Source: Romboutsia sedimentorum (lineage in GTDB: Bacteria > Bacillota > Clostridia > Peptostreptococcales > Peptostreptococcaceae). Taken from it: a DNA stretch of 64,000 nt. The stretch covers positions 382,247 to 446,246 of the forward strand of contig NZ_JASKYM010000002.1 in NCBI RefSeq assembly GCF_030131845.1, given 5' to 3'. Shown here piece after piece: positions 9,045-18,693 of this stretch. The notes under the pieces were generated by a model that saw only the letters and a list, made by a program, of their open reading frames with translations, had not been told where the DNA came from and ran no database searches. Numbering within the stretch: position 1 is the first letter of the stretch; every line of letters begins with the position of its first letter. A program made the translations under genes and the position numbers.

Positions 9045-9640
9045 TGAAAAAACAAAAAAAGACTTTTATAGATTATATGTGGATAATAAGTGCTGCATAT
9101 TTATTTTTAGGAATGTTTAATATATTATTTGCATGGTTAGGAATGATTTGTTTTTTAGTTCCAATAATAATGTCAGTAGCTGGAAAAGGAAAAGGCTACT
9201 GTAATAATTATTGTGGAAGAGGTCAATTGCTAGATTTAATGGGTAATAAAATGAAATTATCTAGGTACAGGGATATACCTAAATTTTTAAAAAGTAAAAC
9301 TTTTAGATATGGATTTTTAGTATTTTTCTTAATTATGTTTTCTAATATGGTATTTAACACGTATTTAGTATTTAAAGGTAGCAATGAATTAAAAGAAGTT
9401 ATAACTATACTTTGGACATTTAAAATGCCTTGGAATTTTTCTGAAATTAGTATGGTTAATCCTTGGGTATCTCAATTTGCTTTTGGATTTTTTAGTTTGA
9501 TGGTAACATCAACTATACTTGGCATAATAACTATGATTTTATTTAAGCCTCGTTCATGGTGTGTTTATTGTCCAATGGGTACTATGACACAAATGATTTC
9601 AAAGGCTAAATACAATGATAGTAAGGGCATAGATATTTAA
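9044..9640 (+). CDS. Membrane-bound 4Fe-4S protein (NapH/YccM-like)
   Basis: Predicted integral-membrane redox protein of 198 aa with about four transmembrane helices (roughly residues 12-45, 88-108, 142-168). Two cytoplasmic cysteine motifs match the polyferredoxin-like NapH/NosR/CcoG membrane families: YCNNYCGRG (near 57) and WCVYCPMG (near 177). It is shorter than NapH and lacks its soluble ferredoxin domain. The 67-aa ferredoxin encoded just upstream, overlapping by one base, could supply that part. The start is GTG 9044 with GGAGG 7 nt upstream. The role is probably quinone-ferredoxin or similar electron transfer; the substrate is unknown. Confidence 0.8.
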   Translation: MKKQKKTFIDYMWIISAAYLFLGMFNILFAWLGMICFLVPIIMSVAGKGKGYCNNYCGRGQLLDLMGNKMKLSRYRDIPKFLKSKTFRYGFLVFFLIMFSNMVFNTYLVFKGSNELKEVITILWTFKMPWNFSEISMVNPWVSQFAFGFFSLMVTSTILGIITMILFKPRSWCVYCPMGTMTQMISKAKYNDSKGIDI

Positions 9641-9645
9641 AAAAT

Positions 9646-9674
9646 TTGCAACGAAAACTAATATATGGTATTAT
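9646..9674 (+). promoter_or_regulatory. Promoter of the rimP-nusA-infB operon
   Basis: TTGCAA (9646-9651) and TATTAT (9669-9674) have the ideal 17-nt spacing. The site is about 100 nt upstream of rimP, leaving room for the leader hairpin at 9706. Confidence 0.65.
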
Positions 9675-9705
9675 AGTATATAAAATAGTATATTTTGCAG
9701 AAACT

Positions 9706-9735
9706 AAGAGTGAGACCGATGTGCTCACTCTTTTG
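9706..9735 (+). terminator. Leader hairpin/attenuator-like terminator upstream of rimP
   Basis: AAGAGTGAG (9706-9714) pairs with CTCACTCTT (9724-9732) across a 9-nt loop, followed by TTTG. It lies between the promoter at 9646 and the rimP SD. It therefore sits in the operon leader and may attenuate transcription, rather than end the upstream gene, which stops before the promoter. Confidence 0.65.
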
Positions 9736-9775
9736 TTTTAAAAACTAAACTGACAACTGAATAGGAGGGAAAAAA

Positions 9776-10237
9776 ATGAAAAAGAGTATAGAAGCTACAA
9801 TCGAAGAAATGGTAGCAAAAATAACAGATCCACTTAACTTTGAAATAGTAGACGTTGAATATGTTAAAGAAGCTGGAGAATACTACTTAAGAGTATATAT
9901 TGATAAAGATGGTGGAATAGCTTTAAGTGACTGTGAATCTGTAAGTAGACAACTTAGTGAAGTATTAGATGTAAAAGACCCAATAAAAGACAACTATTTC
10001 TTAGAAGTATCATCACCAGGACTTGATAGACCACTTAAAAAAGATAAAGATTTCGTAAGATATCAAGGTAGAGATGTTGAAATTAAATTATATAAGCCAA
10101 TGGACGGATGCAAGCAATTTGAAGGCGAATTAGTTGGGCTAACTGAAGAAAATAACATAAAACTAATAATAGATGGAAATGAAGTAGAGTTTGGCAAAAA
10201 AGAAGTAGCACTTGTTAGACTTGCAATAAAGTTTTAA
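9776..10237 (+). CDS. rimP: Ribosome maturation factor RimP
   Basis: 30S-subunit assembly factor of 153 aa, normal for the family. It shows the conserved LRVYIDKDGGIALSDCE region (from about residue 39), SRQLSEVLD, and SSPGLDRPL (near 79-87), with the C-terminal SH3-like domain to residue 153. AGGAGGG SD before ATG 9776. It is the first gene of the rimP-nusA-rnpM-ylxQ-infB-rbfA operon, 27 nt before nusA. Confidence 0.97.
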   Translation: MKKSIEATIEEMVAKITDPLNFEIVDVEYVKEAGEYYLRVYIDKDGGIALSDCESVSRQLSEVLDVKDPIKDNYFLEVSSPGLDRPLKKDKDFVRYQGRDVEIKLYKPMDGCKQFEGELVGLTEENNIKLIIDGNEVEFGKKEVALVRLAIKF

Positions 10238-10264
10238 ACGTAGCATAACAGGGAGGAAAGAAAA

Positions 10265-11347
10265 ATGAATCATGAATTTATGGAAGCATTAGAAGAACTA
10301 GAAAAAGACAGAGGTATAGATAAAGCTATACTTATAGATACTATAGAACAAGCACTTTTAACTGCATACAAAAAAAACTTTGGAGCAGCTCAAAATGTTA
10401 GAGTTGAGTTTGATAAAGAAGGCGGAGATATAAAAGTATTTTCTCAAAGAGTAGTAGTTGATGAATCTGATTTATATGACACTTTCTTAGAAATAGAACT
10501 TAAGGACGCTTTAGAAATAAGCCCTAACTATGAATTAGGAGATATAATAGAACATGAAGTAACTCCTATGGATTTCGGAAGAATAGCAGCTCAAACGGCA
10601 AAGCAAGTTGTTGTTCAAAGAATAAGAGAAGCTGAAAGAGACATAGTATATAGTGAGTTTATGGACAAAGAAAATGAAATAGTTACAGGAGAAGTAGCTA
10701 GAGTAAATAAAAACTTAGTTTATGTAAATCTTGGAAGAATAGAAGCAGTAATGACACAAACAGAGCAAATGGTTGGAGAACATTATAAAGCTGGTCAAAA
10801 AATAAAGGTTTATATACTAGAAGTGAAGAAAACTAATAAAGGTCCTCAAATAGTGGTATCAAGAAGTCACCCAGGTTTAGTTAAGAGATTATTTGAATTT
10901 GAAGTGCCTGAAATATTTGAAGGTATAGTTCAAATAAAATCTATAGCTAGAGAAGCAGGATCTAGAACTAAAATGGCTGTTAAGTCTATAGATGAGAAGA
11001 TAGATCCAATTGGAGCTTGTGTTGGACCAAAAGGTTCAAGAGTAAAAAATATAGTTAATGAACTTGGTGATGAGAAAATCGATATAATAAAATATAGTGA
11101 TGATCCAGCTGAGTTTATATGCGCTGCTTTAAGCCCATCAAAGGTTGTTAAAGTAGATGTAAATGAAAGTGAAAAAGCAGCTTCAGTTGTTGTACCTGAT
11201 TACCAATTATCTCTTGCAATAGGTAAAGAAGGACAAAATGCAAGACTTGCAGCTAAACTTACTAACTGGAAAATAGATATAAAAAGTGAATCTCAAGCAG
11301 GGCAATCAGTTTCTGTAGATGAAGATTTAAAATTAGACGCTGAGTAA
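10265..11347 (+). CDS. nusA: Transcription termination/antitermination factor NusA
   Basis: RNA-polymerase-associated factor modulating pausing, termination and antitermination; 360 aa. It has an N-terminal RNAP-binding domain (1-125), an S1 domain (about 134-200, with [12 protein letters not shown]), and two KH domains ([14 protein letters not shown] near 249 and [15 protein letters not shown] near 320). It ends after KH2 and lacks the acidic repeats of enterobacterial NusA, normal for Firmicutes. GGGAGGAAAG SD before ATG 10265. Confidence 0.97.
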   Translation: MNHEFMEALEELEKDRGIDKAILIDTIEQALLTAYKKNFGAAQNVRVEFDKEGGDIKVFSQRVVVDESDLYDTFLEIELKDALEISPNYELGDIIEHEVTPMDFGRIAAQTAKQVVVQRIREAERDIVYSEFMDKENEIVTGEVARVNKNLVYVNLGRIEAVMTQTEQMVGEHYKAGQKIKVYILEVKKTNKGPQIVVSRSHPGLVKRLFEFEVPEIFEGIVQIKSIAREAGSRTKMAVKSIDEKIDPIGACVGPKGSRVKNIVNELGDEKIDIIKYSDDPAEFICAALSPSKVVKVDVNESEKAASVVVPDYQLSLAIGKEGQNARLAAKLTNWKIDIKSESQAGQSVSVDEDLKLDAE

Positions 11348-11364
11348 TAAAGGAGGGGTATTCT

Positions 11365-11640
11365 TTGCAAAAACAAAAAAAGATTCCTCAAAGAAAATGT
11401 ATAGCTTGTCAAGAAAGAGACTCTAAAAAAGGCTTAATAAGAATTGTCAAAAATAAGGACGGTAAAATATTCTTAGACGAATCAGGAAAAGCAAACGGTA
11501 GAGGTGCGTATATATGTAGGGATGTTGAATGTTTAAAAAAAGCTATAAAGACTAAAGCTTTAAATAAATCATTCAAGATAGAAGTACATAACGAGGTATA
11601 TGAAAATCTACTTAAGGAGTTAGAAAGTTATGAGAACTAA
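11365..11640 (+). CDS. rnpM: YlxR/RnpM family RNA-binding protein
   Basis: Basic 91-aa protein of the YlxR (DUF448) family, reported in Bacillus to bind and modulate RNase P RNA. Visible signatures are PQRKCIACQERDSKKGLIRIV (from residue 8) and GRGAYIC (near 46-52) with paired cysteines. The start is TTG 11365, placed by the AGGAGGGG SD. Its end overlaps the ylxQ start by 11 nt, indicating translational coupling. Confidence 0.93.
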   Translation: MQKQKKIPQRKCIACQERDSKKGLIRIVKNKDGKIFLDESGKANGRGAYICRDVECLKKAIKTKALNKSFKIEVHNEVYENLLKELESYEN

Positions 11641-11950
11641 TGAAGATAAAATATATTCATTTTTAGGGCTTGCAACTCGTGCAGGTAAGTTAGTATCAGG
11701 AGATGATTCTACATTACTTGAACTTAGACGAGGAAATGTTAAATTAGTTATAGTAGCTGATGATGCATCTGAAAATACTAAAAAATTATTTAAAGATAAG
11801 TCATCTTATAGAAATGTGAAATATGTATATTTTTCAACTAAACTACAACTAGGGTTGTCAATAGGAAAAGCTCCTAGAGCAGCAATCGGAGTGAAAGATG
11901 CGAATTTTGCTAACAAGATAATGGAATTAATAGAAACACCAAAAATATAA
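11630..11950 (+). CDS. ylxQ: YlxQ, L7Ae/L30e-like RNA-binding protein
   Basis: 106-aa protein of the ribosomal L7Ae family (kink-turn RNA binders), with [16 protein letters not shown] (about 11-26), [14 protein letters not shown] (about 43-56) and the closing [15 protein letters not shown]. It starts at ATG 11630 inside the end of rnpM, behind AAGGAG. Its role at the nusA-infB locus is conserved but poorly understood. Confidence 0.92.
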   Translation: MRTNEDKIYSFLGLATRAGKLVSGDDSTLLELRRGNVKLVIVADDASENTKKLFKDKSSYRNVKYVYFSTKLQLGLSIGKAPRAAIGVKDANFANKIMELIETPKI

Positions 11951-11964
11951 TAGGGGGTGATCTT

Positions 11965-13911
11965 GTGTCAAAAACAAGAGTATACCAAATAGCGGAAGAT
12001 CTAGGAATGTCAAATGAAGACGTACTAGCCAAATTAATAGAATTAGAAATAAATGCTGATAATGAAAATAGTGAATTAGAAGCTGAAGAAGTAGAGTTAG
12101 TTGTAGAAATATTAAAAGATGAATTAGCTTTAACTAATGGATCAACTATAACTATAGATGGAAAATTAACAGTACAAGAATTAGCTAATAAATTAGATAA
12201 ATCAGCATCTGAAATAATAATGAAGCTTATGAAAATGGGAACAATGGCTACAATAAACCAAGAAATAAGTTTTGAAATAGGATCATTAGTAGCTAGCGAA
12301 TATGGATTTGAATTAGCTGTAAGTGAAACTAACAACGAAGAAGAATTAGAAGCAATAGATGCGTTAATGGAAATAGAAGAAGATAAAGAAGATGATTTAC
12401 AGTCAAGACCACCAGTTGTTACAGTTATGGGGCACGTTGACCATGGTAAAACTTCATTACTTGATGCTATAAGATCAACTAGTGTAACTTCAAGTGAAGC
12501 AGGAGGAATAACTCAACATATAGGTGCTTCTGAAGTTGTAATAAACGGACAAAAGATAGTATTCTTAGATACTCCAGGACATGAGGCTTTCACATCTATG
12601 AGAGCTAGAGGAGCACAAGTTACAGATATGGCTATATTAGTTGTAGCAGCAGATGATGGTATAATGCCTCAAACTATAGAAGCTATAAACCATGCTAAAG
12701 CTGCTGGAGTACCTTTAATAGTAGCTATAAACAAAATAGATAAGCCTGGTGCAAACTTAGATAGAGTTAAGCAAGAATTAGCAGACCAAGGATTATTAGT
12801 TGAAGACTGGGGTGGAGAAGTTATATGTGTTCCAGTATCAGCTTTAAAAAGAGAAGGTATAGATACTTTACTTGAAATGGTACTTTTAGTAGCTGAAATG
12901 GAAGAGTTACAAGCTAACCCTAACAAAAGAGCTGTTGGTACTGTTATAGAAGCAGAATTAGACAAAGGTAGAGGACCAGTTGCTACAGTTTTAGTTCAAG
13001 GTGGAACACTTAAAGTTGGAGATCCAATAGTTGCGGGTGTTGCATGTGGTAAAGTAAGAGCAATGATAAACTCTAAAGGAAAAAGAGTTAAAACTGCAGG
13101 ACCTTCTACAGCAGTAGAAATATTAGGTTTATCAGAAGTTCCACAAGGTGGAGATCAATTCGTATCAGTTCCAACTGATAAAATAGCTAGAAGTGTAGCA
13201 GAAAAAAGAACACAAATAGCTAGAGATGAAATGTTAAAATCTAACCAAAGAATGTCACTTGATGATTTCTTCTCTCAAATGAGTGAAGCAGATGTAAAAG
13301 AACTTAACATAGTTATAAAAGCAGATGTACAAGGTTCGGTTCAAGCTGTTAAGCAATCACTTGAAAAATTATCAAATGATGAAGTTGCTGTTAGAGTAAT
13401 ACATGGTGGAGTTGGAGCTATAACTGAATCTGACGTTATGCTTGCTACTGCATCTAATGCAATAATAATAGGATTCAACGTAAGACCAGTTCCTGGTGCA
13501 GAATTAATGGGACAAAAAGAAAATGTAGATATAAGAAGTTATACTATAATATATAAAGCTATAGAAGATGTTCAAGCTGCTATGACAGGAATGTTAGATC
13601 CTGAATATAGAGATGAAGATACAGGAAAAGCTGAAGTAAGAGAATTATTTAAATTATCTGGAGTAGGTACTATAGCTGGTTGTTATGTAACTACTGGTAA
13701 GATATTTAGAGGATCTAAAATAAGAATAGTTAGAGATGGAATAATAATCCATGAAGGGCAATTAAATGCACTTAGAAGATTCAAAGACGACGTTAAAGAA
13801 GTTAACACAGGATATGAGTGTGGTATGACTTTCGTAAACTACAGCGACTTAAAAGAAGGCGATATAGTTGAAGGTTATATAACTAAAGAAATAGAAAGAA
13901 AATTAAAATAG
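11965..13911 (+). CDS. infB: Translation initiation factor IF-2
   Basis: GTPase that brings initiator tRNA to the 30S subunit; 648 aa. It has a short N-terminal part (1-145, two IF2_N-like segments) and then the G domain with [14 protein letters not shown] (about 156-169), DTPGHEAF (about 199-206) and NKID (near 256). Domains II-IV run to the C-terminus. It is shorter than Bacillus IF-2 because the N-terminal linker is reduced, common in clostridia. Start is GTG 11965 behind AGGGGGTG; TTG 11963 is out of frame. Confidence 0.98.
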   Translation: MSKTRVYQIAEDLGMSNEDVLAKLIELEINADNENSELEAEEVELVVEILKDELALTNGSTITIDGKLTVQELANKLDKSASEIIMKLMKMGTMATINQEISFEIGSLVASEYGFELAVSETNNEEELEAIDALMEIEEDKEDDLQSRPPVVTVMGHVDHGKTSLLDAIRSTSVTSSEAGGITQHIGASEVVINGQKIVFLDTPGHEAFTSMRARGAQVTDMAILVVAADDGIMPQTIEAINHAKAAGVPLIVAINKIDKPGANLDRVKQELADQGLLVEDWGGEVICVPVSALKREGIDTLLEMVLLVAEMEELQANPNKRAVGTVIEAELDKGRGPVATVLVQGGTLKVGDPIVAGVACGKVRAMINSKGKRVKTAGPSTAVEILGLSEVPQGGDQFVSVPTDKIARSVAEKRTQIARDEMLKSNQRMSLDDFFSQMSEADVKELNIVIKADVQGSVQAVKQSLEKLSNDEVAVRVIHGGVGAITESDVMLATASNAIIIGFNVRPVPGAELMGQKENVDIRSYTIIYKAIEDVQAAMTGMLDPEYRDEDTGKAEVRELFKLSGVGTIAGCYVTTGKIFRGSKIRIVRDGIIIHEGQLNALRRFKDDVKEVNTGYECGMTFVNYSDLKEGDIVEGYITKEIERKLK

Positions 13912-13932
13912 ATATAAAAGAGGTCGATATTA

Positions 13933-14319
13933 ATGGCATCATACAATAGAACTAAAAGAATAGCTGAAGAGATAAGAAAAGTTGTAAGCACAATGCTTAT
14001 AAGTGGAATAAAAGACCCTAGAATAACATCTATGGTAAGTGTAACTGATGTTGAAGTTACTAATGACTTAAGTTATGCATATGTATATGTAAGTATATTA
14101 GGTGGAGATGAAGAATCTACATTAAAAGGACTAAGAAATGCAGTAAGTTATATAAGAAGAGAAGTAAGTAGAAATGTAAAGCTTAGACATACTCCTCAAA
14201 TAATATTTAAAATTGATGACTCTATTAAAAATGGAATGTATATGTCTGATTTAATAAGAAAAGTTAATGAAAATATTAATACAGCATCATCTGAAAAAGA
14301 AGAAGGTTCTGATGAATAA
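13933..14319 (+). CDS. rbfA: Ribosome-binding factor A
   Basis: 30S maturation factor of 128 aa with the single KH-like fold: RIAEEIRKVVSTML (about 9-22), IKDPRI, and LRHTPQIIFKIDDSI (from about 86). It is 21 nt after infB with an AGAGGTCG SD. Its C-terminal codons overlap the start of nrnA by 8 nt. Confidence 0.97.
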   Translation: MASYNRTKRIAEEIRKVVSTMLISGIKDPRITSMVSVTDVEVTNDLSYAYVYVSILGGDEESTLKGLRNAVSYIRREVSRNVKLRHTPQIIFKIDDSIKNGMYMSDLIRKVNENINTASSEKEEGSDE

Positions 14320-15283
14320 TATAGATAATATTATACAACATCTAAAGGGAAGTAACGATTATATCGTTACTTCTCATATTAGTCCAGATGGTGATAATAT
14401 AGGATCAACACTTGGTATTTATTATGCTTTAAAAAAACTAGGGAAAAACGTTTTTTATGTAATTGATGATAATACACCACAAAATCTAAAATTCTTAGTT
14501 GAAGATGTTGAAATATTAACTTCTAAAGAGTTTGAGTTAGAGGGTTACTGTGTAATAGCACTTGATTGCGGAGACAAAAATAGAATTTGTTTAAGTGATA
14601 CACTGATAAATAATGCAAAACACTTAACATGTATAGATCACCATGCAAGTAATGATTATTATGGAAATCTTAATTATATAGATGCAGATGCATCATCTAC
14701 ATGTGAGTTAGTATACAATTTATTAGTTAGACTAGAACAAATAGAACAAATAGATATAATAGATGAAGTTATAGCTACAGCACTTTATACTGGCCTGGTA
14801 ACAGATACTGGTAATTTTGCATATTCAAGTACTCATCCAAGTAGTTTAGAGATGGGAAAAGAACTTTTATTAAAAGGTGCAAAAAGAGATACTATAATAC
14901 AGAGAGTATTCCAAAGTAATCCATATAATTATTATAAAATATTAGGAGAAGCTTTAAACACTTTAGATATAGTACAAAATAAAATTGCTAGTATATGCAT
15001 AACTAAAGAAATGTTAAAAAGAAATTCTATAAGCTTTAATGATGTGGATGGTATAACATCATACACAAGAGATATAGAAAATGTAGAAGTTGGAATTCTT
15101 TTAAAAGAAAAGAAAGAAAACGAAGTTAAGGTAAGCTTAAGATCAAAACAATATGTGGATGTAAGCCTTATAGCGCAAAGCTTTAATGGTGGAGGTCATG
15201 TAAGAGCGGCTGGTTGTACTATATATGATAGTATAGAAAATGCTAAACAACAGGTATTAGAAGCTGTATTAAAAACAATATAA
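14312..15283 (+). CDS. nrnA: DHH/DHHA1 phosphoesterase, NrnA-type oligoribonuclease/pAp phosphatase
   Basis: Mn-dependent phosphoesterase of 323 aa that degrades short oligoribonucleotides and probably pAp. It shows the DHH-family metal motifs SHISPDGDNIGS (about 19-30), CIDHHASND (about 105-113) and TGLVTDTGNF, plus the DHHA1 motif GGGHVRAAGC near the C-terminus. I place the start at ATG 14312, 8 nt inside rbfA, with an AGAAGGT SD. A longer in-frame start at 14267 lies inside rbfA coding sequence without a good SD. It is part of the infB operon, as in many Firmicutes. Confidence 0.93.
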   Translation: MNNIDNIIQHLKGSNDYIVTSHISPDGDNIGSTLGIYYALKKLGKNVFYVIDDNTPQNLKFLVEDVEILTSKEFELEGYCVIALDCGDKNRICLSDTLINNAKHLTCIDHHASNDYYGNLNYIDADASSTCELVYNLLVRLEQIEQIDIIDEVIATALYTGLVTDTGNFAYSSTHPSSLEMGKELLLKGAKRDTIIQRVFQSNPYNYYKILGEALNTLDIVQNKIASICITKEMLKRNSISFNDVDGITSYTRDIENVEVGILLKEKKENEVKVSLRSKQYVDVSLIAQSFNGGGHVRAAGCTIYDSIENAKQQVLEAVLKTI

Positions 15284-15294
15284 GGTGATAACAT

Positions 15295-16203
15295 ATGAAT
15301 AAAATTGTAAATATAATAAAACCTACAGGTATGACATCTCATGATGTTGTAAGTGCTGTAAGAAAAACCTTAAATATAAAAAAAGTTGGACATACAGGTA
15401 CCCTTGACCCAGATGCGTCAGGGGTATTACCTATATGTATAGGAAAAGCAACTAAAGTAAGTGAACTTATACTTAATAAAGATAAAAGCTATATTTGTGA
15501 ATTAACTTTAGGTATAACTACGGACACTTATGATTCTTCAGGTGAAATATTAAAAAAAGTAGAAAACTTTAATTTCACAAAAGAACAAATAGAAAAAGCA
15601 TTTGACTCTCAAAGAGGGCATATAGAACAATTACCACCAATGTATTCAGCATTAAAAGTAAATGGAAAAAGAATGTGCGACTTAGTTAGAAGTGGAAGAG
15701 CAGACGAAATAAAACTAAAAACTAGACCTGTACATATAAAAAAACTTGATGTATTAAGTATAAATGAAGAAAAAATAATGTTTTATGTAAAGTGTACTAA
15801 AGGAACTTATGTAAGAAGTATTTGTTATGATATAGGTGGAATTTTAGGGTGTGGGGGGCATATGTCTTTCTTACTTAGAACTCAATCTGGTAAATTTAAC
15901 TTAGAAAATGGTATAACACTAGAACAATTAAAAGAATTTAATGAAAATAATACATTAGATAAGCATTTATATGATATAGATTATGTATTGTCAAACTTTA
16001 AGTCTATAGTAATACATCCTAATGCTGAGAAGTACTATATAAATGGTGGAGTAATAGATGAAAGACGATTTTTAGAAAAAAACTTTGACGAAAATGATGA
16101 ATATGTAAGAGTTTATAGCCAAACTCAATTTTTAGGAGTCGGTAAATTATCTAAAAAAGATAACATTGTAAATGTAAAAAGTGATAAACTATTTATAGTA
16201 TAA
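15295..16203 (+). CDS. truB: tRNA pseudouridine-55 synthase TruB
   Basis: Makes pseudouridine 55 in the T-loop of tRNAs; 302 aa. The catalytic motif GHTGTLDPDASGVLP (residues 33-47) contains the active-site Asp. KGTYVRSIC (near 172) and the C-terminal PUA-like part follow. It starts at ATG 15295 behind AAGGTGATAA, 11 nt after nrnA, and is followed by ribF. Confidence 0.97.
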   Translation: MNKIVNIIKPTGMTSHDVVSAVRKTLNIKKVGHTGTLDPDASGVLPICIGKATKVSELILNKDKSYICELTLGITTDTYDSSGEILKKVENFNFTKEQIEKAFDSQRGHIEQLPPMYSALKVNGKRMCDLVRSGRADEIKLKTRPVHIKKLDVLSINEEKIMFYVKCTKGTYVRSICYDIGGILGCGGHMSFLLRTQSGKFNLENGITLEQLKEFNENNTLDKHLYDIDYVLSNFKSIVIHPNAEKYYINGGVIDERRFLEKNFDENDEYVRVYSQTQFLGVGKLSKKDNIVNVKSDKLFIV

Positions 16204-16235
16204 AATAACTCTGTAATGTTGGTGGGGAAATTATT

Positions 16236-17180
16236 ATGATTACTATAAAATCTATAAATGAAATAAATAATATAAAAAGAAGTGTTGTAACAATAGGAAA
16301 TTTTGATGGAATTCATAAAGGACATGAAGTCCTTATAACAAAAGCAGTAGAATATGGTAAAAAAAATAATATTAAAAGTATTGTTTTTACATTTGAGAAT
16401 CATCCTGCAAATTATTTTGTTACTGATTCAATAAAAAATATTATTAGTAATGAAGAAAGAATAAATAGATTAAATGAATTAGGTGTAGACTTAGTTGTAA
16501 GTATACCTTTTGATGAATGTATGACTAAAATATCTGCACAAGAATTTGTAGAAAAAATTTTAGTTGACAAATTGCATGTAGAAAAAATTATAGTCGGATA
16601 TGATTTTACCTTTGCTAGAAATAAAGAGGGTAATACAAATGTGCTAAGAAAGTTATCCAAACAATATAACTATGAATTAGAAGTAATAAAACCTATAAAG
16701 ATAAATGGTACAAGAGTCAGTAGTACTTATATTAGAAACTTACTTAATGAAGGTAATGTATATAATATTATTCCTTATTTAGGTCATAGATACGAGTTAC
16801 AAGGAACTGTTGTACATGCTAAGAAACTTGGAAGAACAATAGGATTTCCAACGGCTAATATAGAAATAGATAAAGACATTATTATGCCTAAAAACGGAAT
16901 ATATGCTACGAAGATTCACATTGAAGGAAAAACTTATTTTGGAGCAACTAATATAGGATATAATCCTACTGTAAATGGATCTAAGTTATCTATCGAAACT
17001 AATATCTTAGAATTTAGTGAAGATATATATGGAAAATTAATAAAAATCGAATTCTTAGAAAGAATAAGAGATGAAGAAAAGTTTTCATCTTTAGATGAAT
17101 TGAAAAATCAATTAAAACAAGACACCAATTATGTATTTGAAAAGTATATTTGCAAAAGCGAAGAATTTATGATAAAATAA
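16236..17180 (+). CDS. ribF: Bifunctional riboflavin kinase / FAD synthetase
   Basis: Converts riboflavin to FMN and then FAD; 314 aa. The N-terminal adenylyltransferase domain has GNFDGIHKGHEVLI (about 21-34) and STYIRNLL (about 165-172). The C-terminal flavokinase domain has GRTIGFPTANI (about 201-211) and ATNIGYNPT. Start is ATG 16236, 32 nt after truB, behind a GGTGGGG SD. It is the last enzyme gene before the rpsO leader. Confidence 0.97.
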   Translation: MITIKSINEINNIKRSVVTIGNFDGIHKGHEVLITKAVEYGKKNNIKSIVFTFENHPANYFVTDSIKNIISNEERINRLNELGVDLVVSIPFDECMTKISAQEFVEKILVDKLHVEKIIVGYDFTFARNKEGNTNVLRKLSKQYNYELEVIKPIKINGTRVSSTYIRNLLNEGNVYNIIPYLGHRYELQGTVVHAKKLGRTIGFPTANIEIDKDIIMPKNGIYATKIHIEGKTYFGATNIGYNPTVNGSKLSIETNILEFSEDIYGKLIKIEFLERIRDEEKFSSLDELKNQLKQDTNYVFEKYICKSEEFMIK

Positions 17181-17195
17181 TTTAGTAAATAAACC

Positions 17196-17235
17196 ATTAC
17201 TCGGCATTAGATTACTCCAATCAATGCTTAGTAAT
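17196..17235 (+). promoter_or_regulatory. Structured rpsO mRNA leader (possible S15 autoregulatory hairpin)
   Basis: ATTACTCGGCATT (17196-17208) pairs with AATGCTTAGTAAT (17223-17235), giving a 6-bp stem, a 2x2 internal loop and a 5-bp stem closed by a 14-nt loop, about 20 nt before the rpsO SD. Ribosomal protein S15 is known to repress its own mRNA through leader structures in several bacteria. Assignment to that function here is inference. Confidence 0.5.
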
Positions 17236-17267
17236 AGGCGATTTTAAAACTATGGAGGTAAATCACT

Positions 17268-17528
17268 ATGATGATGAACAAAGCAGAAATAATGAAAGAA
17301 TACGGAAGAGCTGAAGGAGATACTGGTTCTCCAGAAGTACAAATAGCTTTATTAACAGCTAGAATAAATGAATTAAACGGTCACTTAAAGACTCACAAGA
17401 AAGATCACCATTCAAGAAGAGGATTATTAAAGATGGTAGGTAGAAGAAGAAACCTATTAGCTTACTTAAAAGATAGAGACTTAGAAGGATACAGAGCTTT
17501 AATAGCTAAGTTAGGATTAAGAAAATAA
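17268..17528 (+). CDS. rpsO: 30S ribosomal protein S15
   Basis: Small-subunit protein that binds 16S rRNA, 86 aa. It has the conserved [28 protein letters not shown] and [11 protein letters not shown] segments, with residues dispersed through the helical bundle. TGGAGGT SD is 9 nt before ATG 17268; a second ATG at 17271 is equally possible. Followed by a strong terminator. Confidence 0.98.
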   Translation: MMMNKAEIMKEYGRAEGDTGSPEVQIALLTARINELNGHLKTHKKDHHSRRGLLKMVGRRRNLLAYLKDRDLEGYRALIAKLGLRK

Positions 17529-17544
17529 TAATTAACTTTATTAT

Positions 17545-17575
17545 AAAAGAGAAGGTATATACCTTCTCTTTTTTA
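17545..17575 (+). terminator. Intrinsic terminator after rpsO
   Basis: Self-complementary AAAGAGAAGGTA / TACCTTCTCTTT stem (about 17546-17571) followed by six T residues. It ends the long rimP-to-rpsO transcription unit. Confidence 0.9.
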
Positions 17576-17673
17576 CGTTTATAAAATGAAAATATTCAAA
17601 ATATAAAAGGTAAAACTGATATAAATATAGAAAATTACAAAATATAAACAATATATTAGAGGAGGAGATATAT

Positions 17674-18507
17674 ATGAAAATAAAATTAATTTGTGATAGT
17701 TTATGTGATGTGCCAAAAGAATTGGTAGAAAAGTATGATATAGAGGTTATACCATTAACGGTTATAATAGGTGATAAAGAGTATAAAGATGGACTAGATA
17801 TAAGTAACGAAGAATTTTATGAAATGATGAAAATTAATAAAGAGGTGCCAAAAACATCTCAAGCCACGTATATACAATTTAAAGAGGCTTTTGATAAGTA
17901 TGTAGAAGAATATGAAATAGTTTGTATAACAGGCTCTTCTAAATCGTCAGGAACGTATCAAAGTGCAGTAATGGCTAAAAATGATACAAATGGAGAGATA
18001 CACATATTTGATACTTTAACTCTATCTCTTGGTAGTGCACAATATATAGTCAAAGCGTGTGAATTATTAAATACTAATATAAGTTCAAAAGAAATGATAC
18101 AAAACTTAGAAGACATCAGAGAAAGTGTTAATTTATTTTTTGTTGTAAATACTTTAGAATATCTAAAAAGAAGTGGGAGAGTTTCGGTAACTACAGCTAC
18201 AATTGGAAACATGTTGCATCTAAAACCTGTGTTTTCAGTTAAAGATGGGAATATACTTTTAATAGATAAAATAAGAGGTAAAAAACATGTAGTACATACA
18301 ATGATAAATCTTATAAAAGAAAAATATGATAATTTAGAAGATAAAAATATAATAATTGGATGTGGAGTTAACGAAAATGATTTTTGTGCTTTAAAAAAAG
18401 AATTAGAAGAGACTTTAAAGGCTAAATCAGTTTATAGAGCACAAGGAGGCGTTTGTATTTGTTCTCATACAGGTCCTAATATTTTAGCTATTAGTTGTTC
18501 AAACTAG
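17674..18507 (+). CDS. DegV family fatty-acid-binding protein
   Basis: DegV-fold protein of 277 aa. The family binds long-chain fatty acids, and the FakB members present them to a fatty acid kinase. Seen here: DSLCDVPKELVEKYDIEVIPL near the N-terminus, TSQATYIQF (about 57-65), CITGSSKSSGTYQSA (about 88-102) and LEYLKRSGRVS (about 164-174). GGAGGAG SD before ATG 17674. It stands alone between the rpsO terminator and pnp. Whether it is a FakB subunit is not shown by context. Confidence 0.9.
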   Translation: MKIKLICDSLCDVPKELVEKYDIEVIPLTVIIGDKEYKDGLDISNEEFYEMMKINKEVPKTSQATYIQFKEAFDKYVEEYEIVCITGSSKSSGTYQSAVMAKNDTNGEIHIFDTLTLSLGSAQYIVKACELLNTNISSKEMIQNLEDIRESVNLFFVVNTLEYLKRSGRVSVTTATIGNMLHLKPVFSVKDGNILLIDKIRGKKHVVHTMINLIKEKYDNLEDKNIIIGCGVNENDFCALKKELEETLKAKSVYRAQGGVCICSHTGPNILAISCSN

Positions 18508-18693
18508 ATATGACTAAATTTGAAGCAATAAGTAAATAATAAATGAAATAAAAGATATATTACTATTTATTTGTACTTAAAAATTATCAATACAGGTTAA
18601 CAAGTGACTTTTATGTTGTTAATTTATACTATTTTTGATAATATAGTACATAGGATGATAAAAGCGGTTTTAATAAAGAGGAGGCAAGCATTA

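Noticed and set aside
14267-14311. Upstream in-frame start for nrnA
   Set aside because: Adds a lysine-rich tail inside rbfA without SD; ATG 14312 has one and matches the family.
18604-18693. 30-residue N-terminal extension of PNPase
   Set aside because: No SD at 18604, hydrophobic non-family sequence; GAGGAGG supports ATG 18694.
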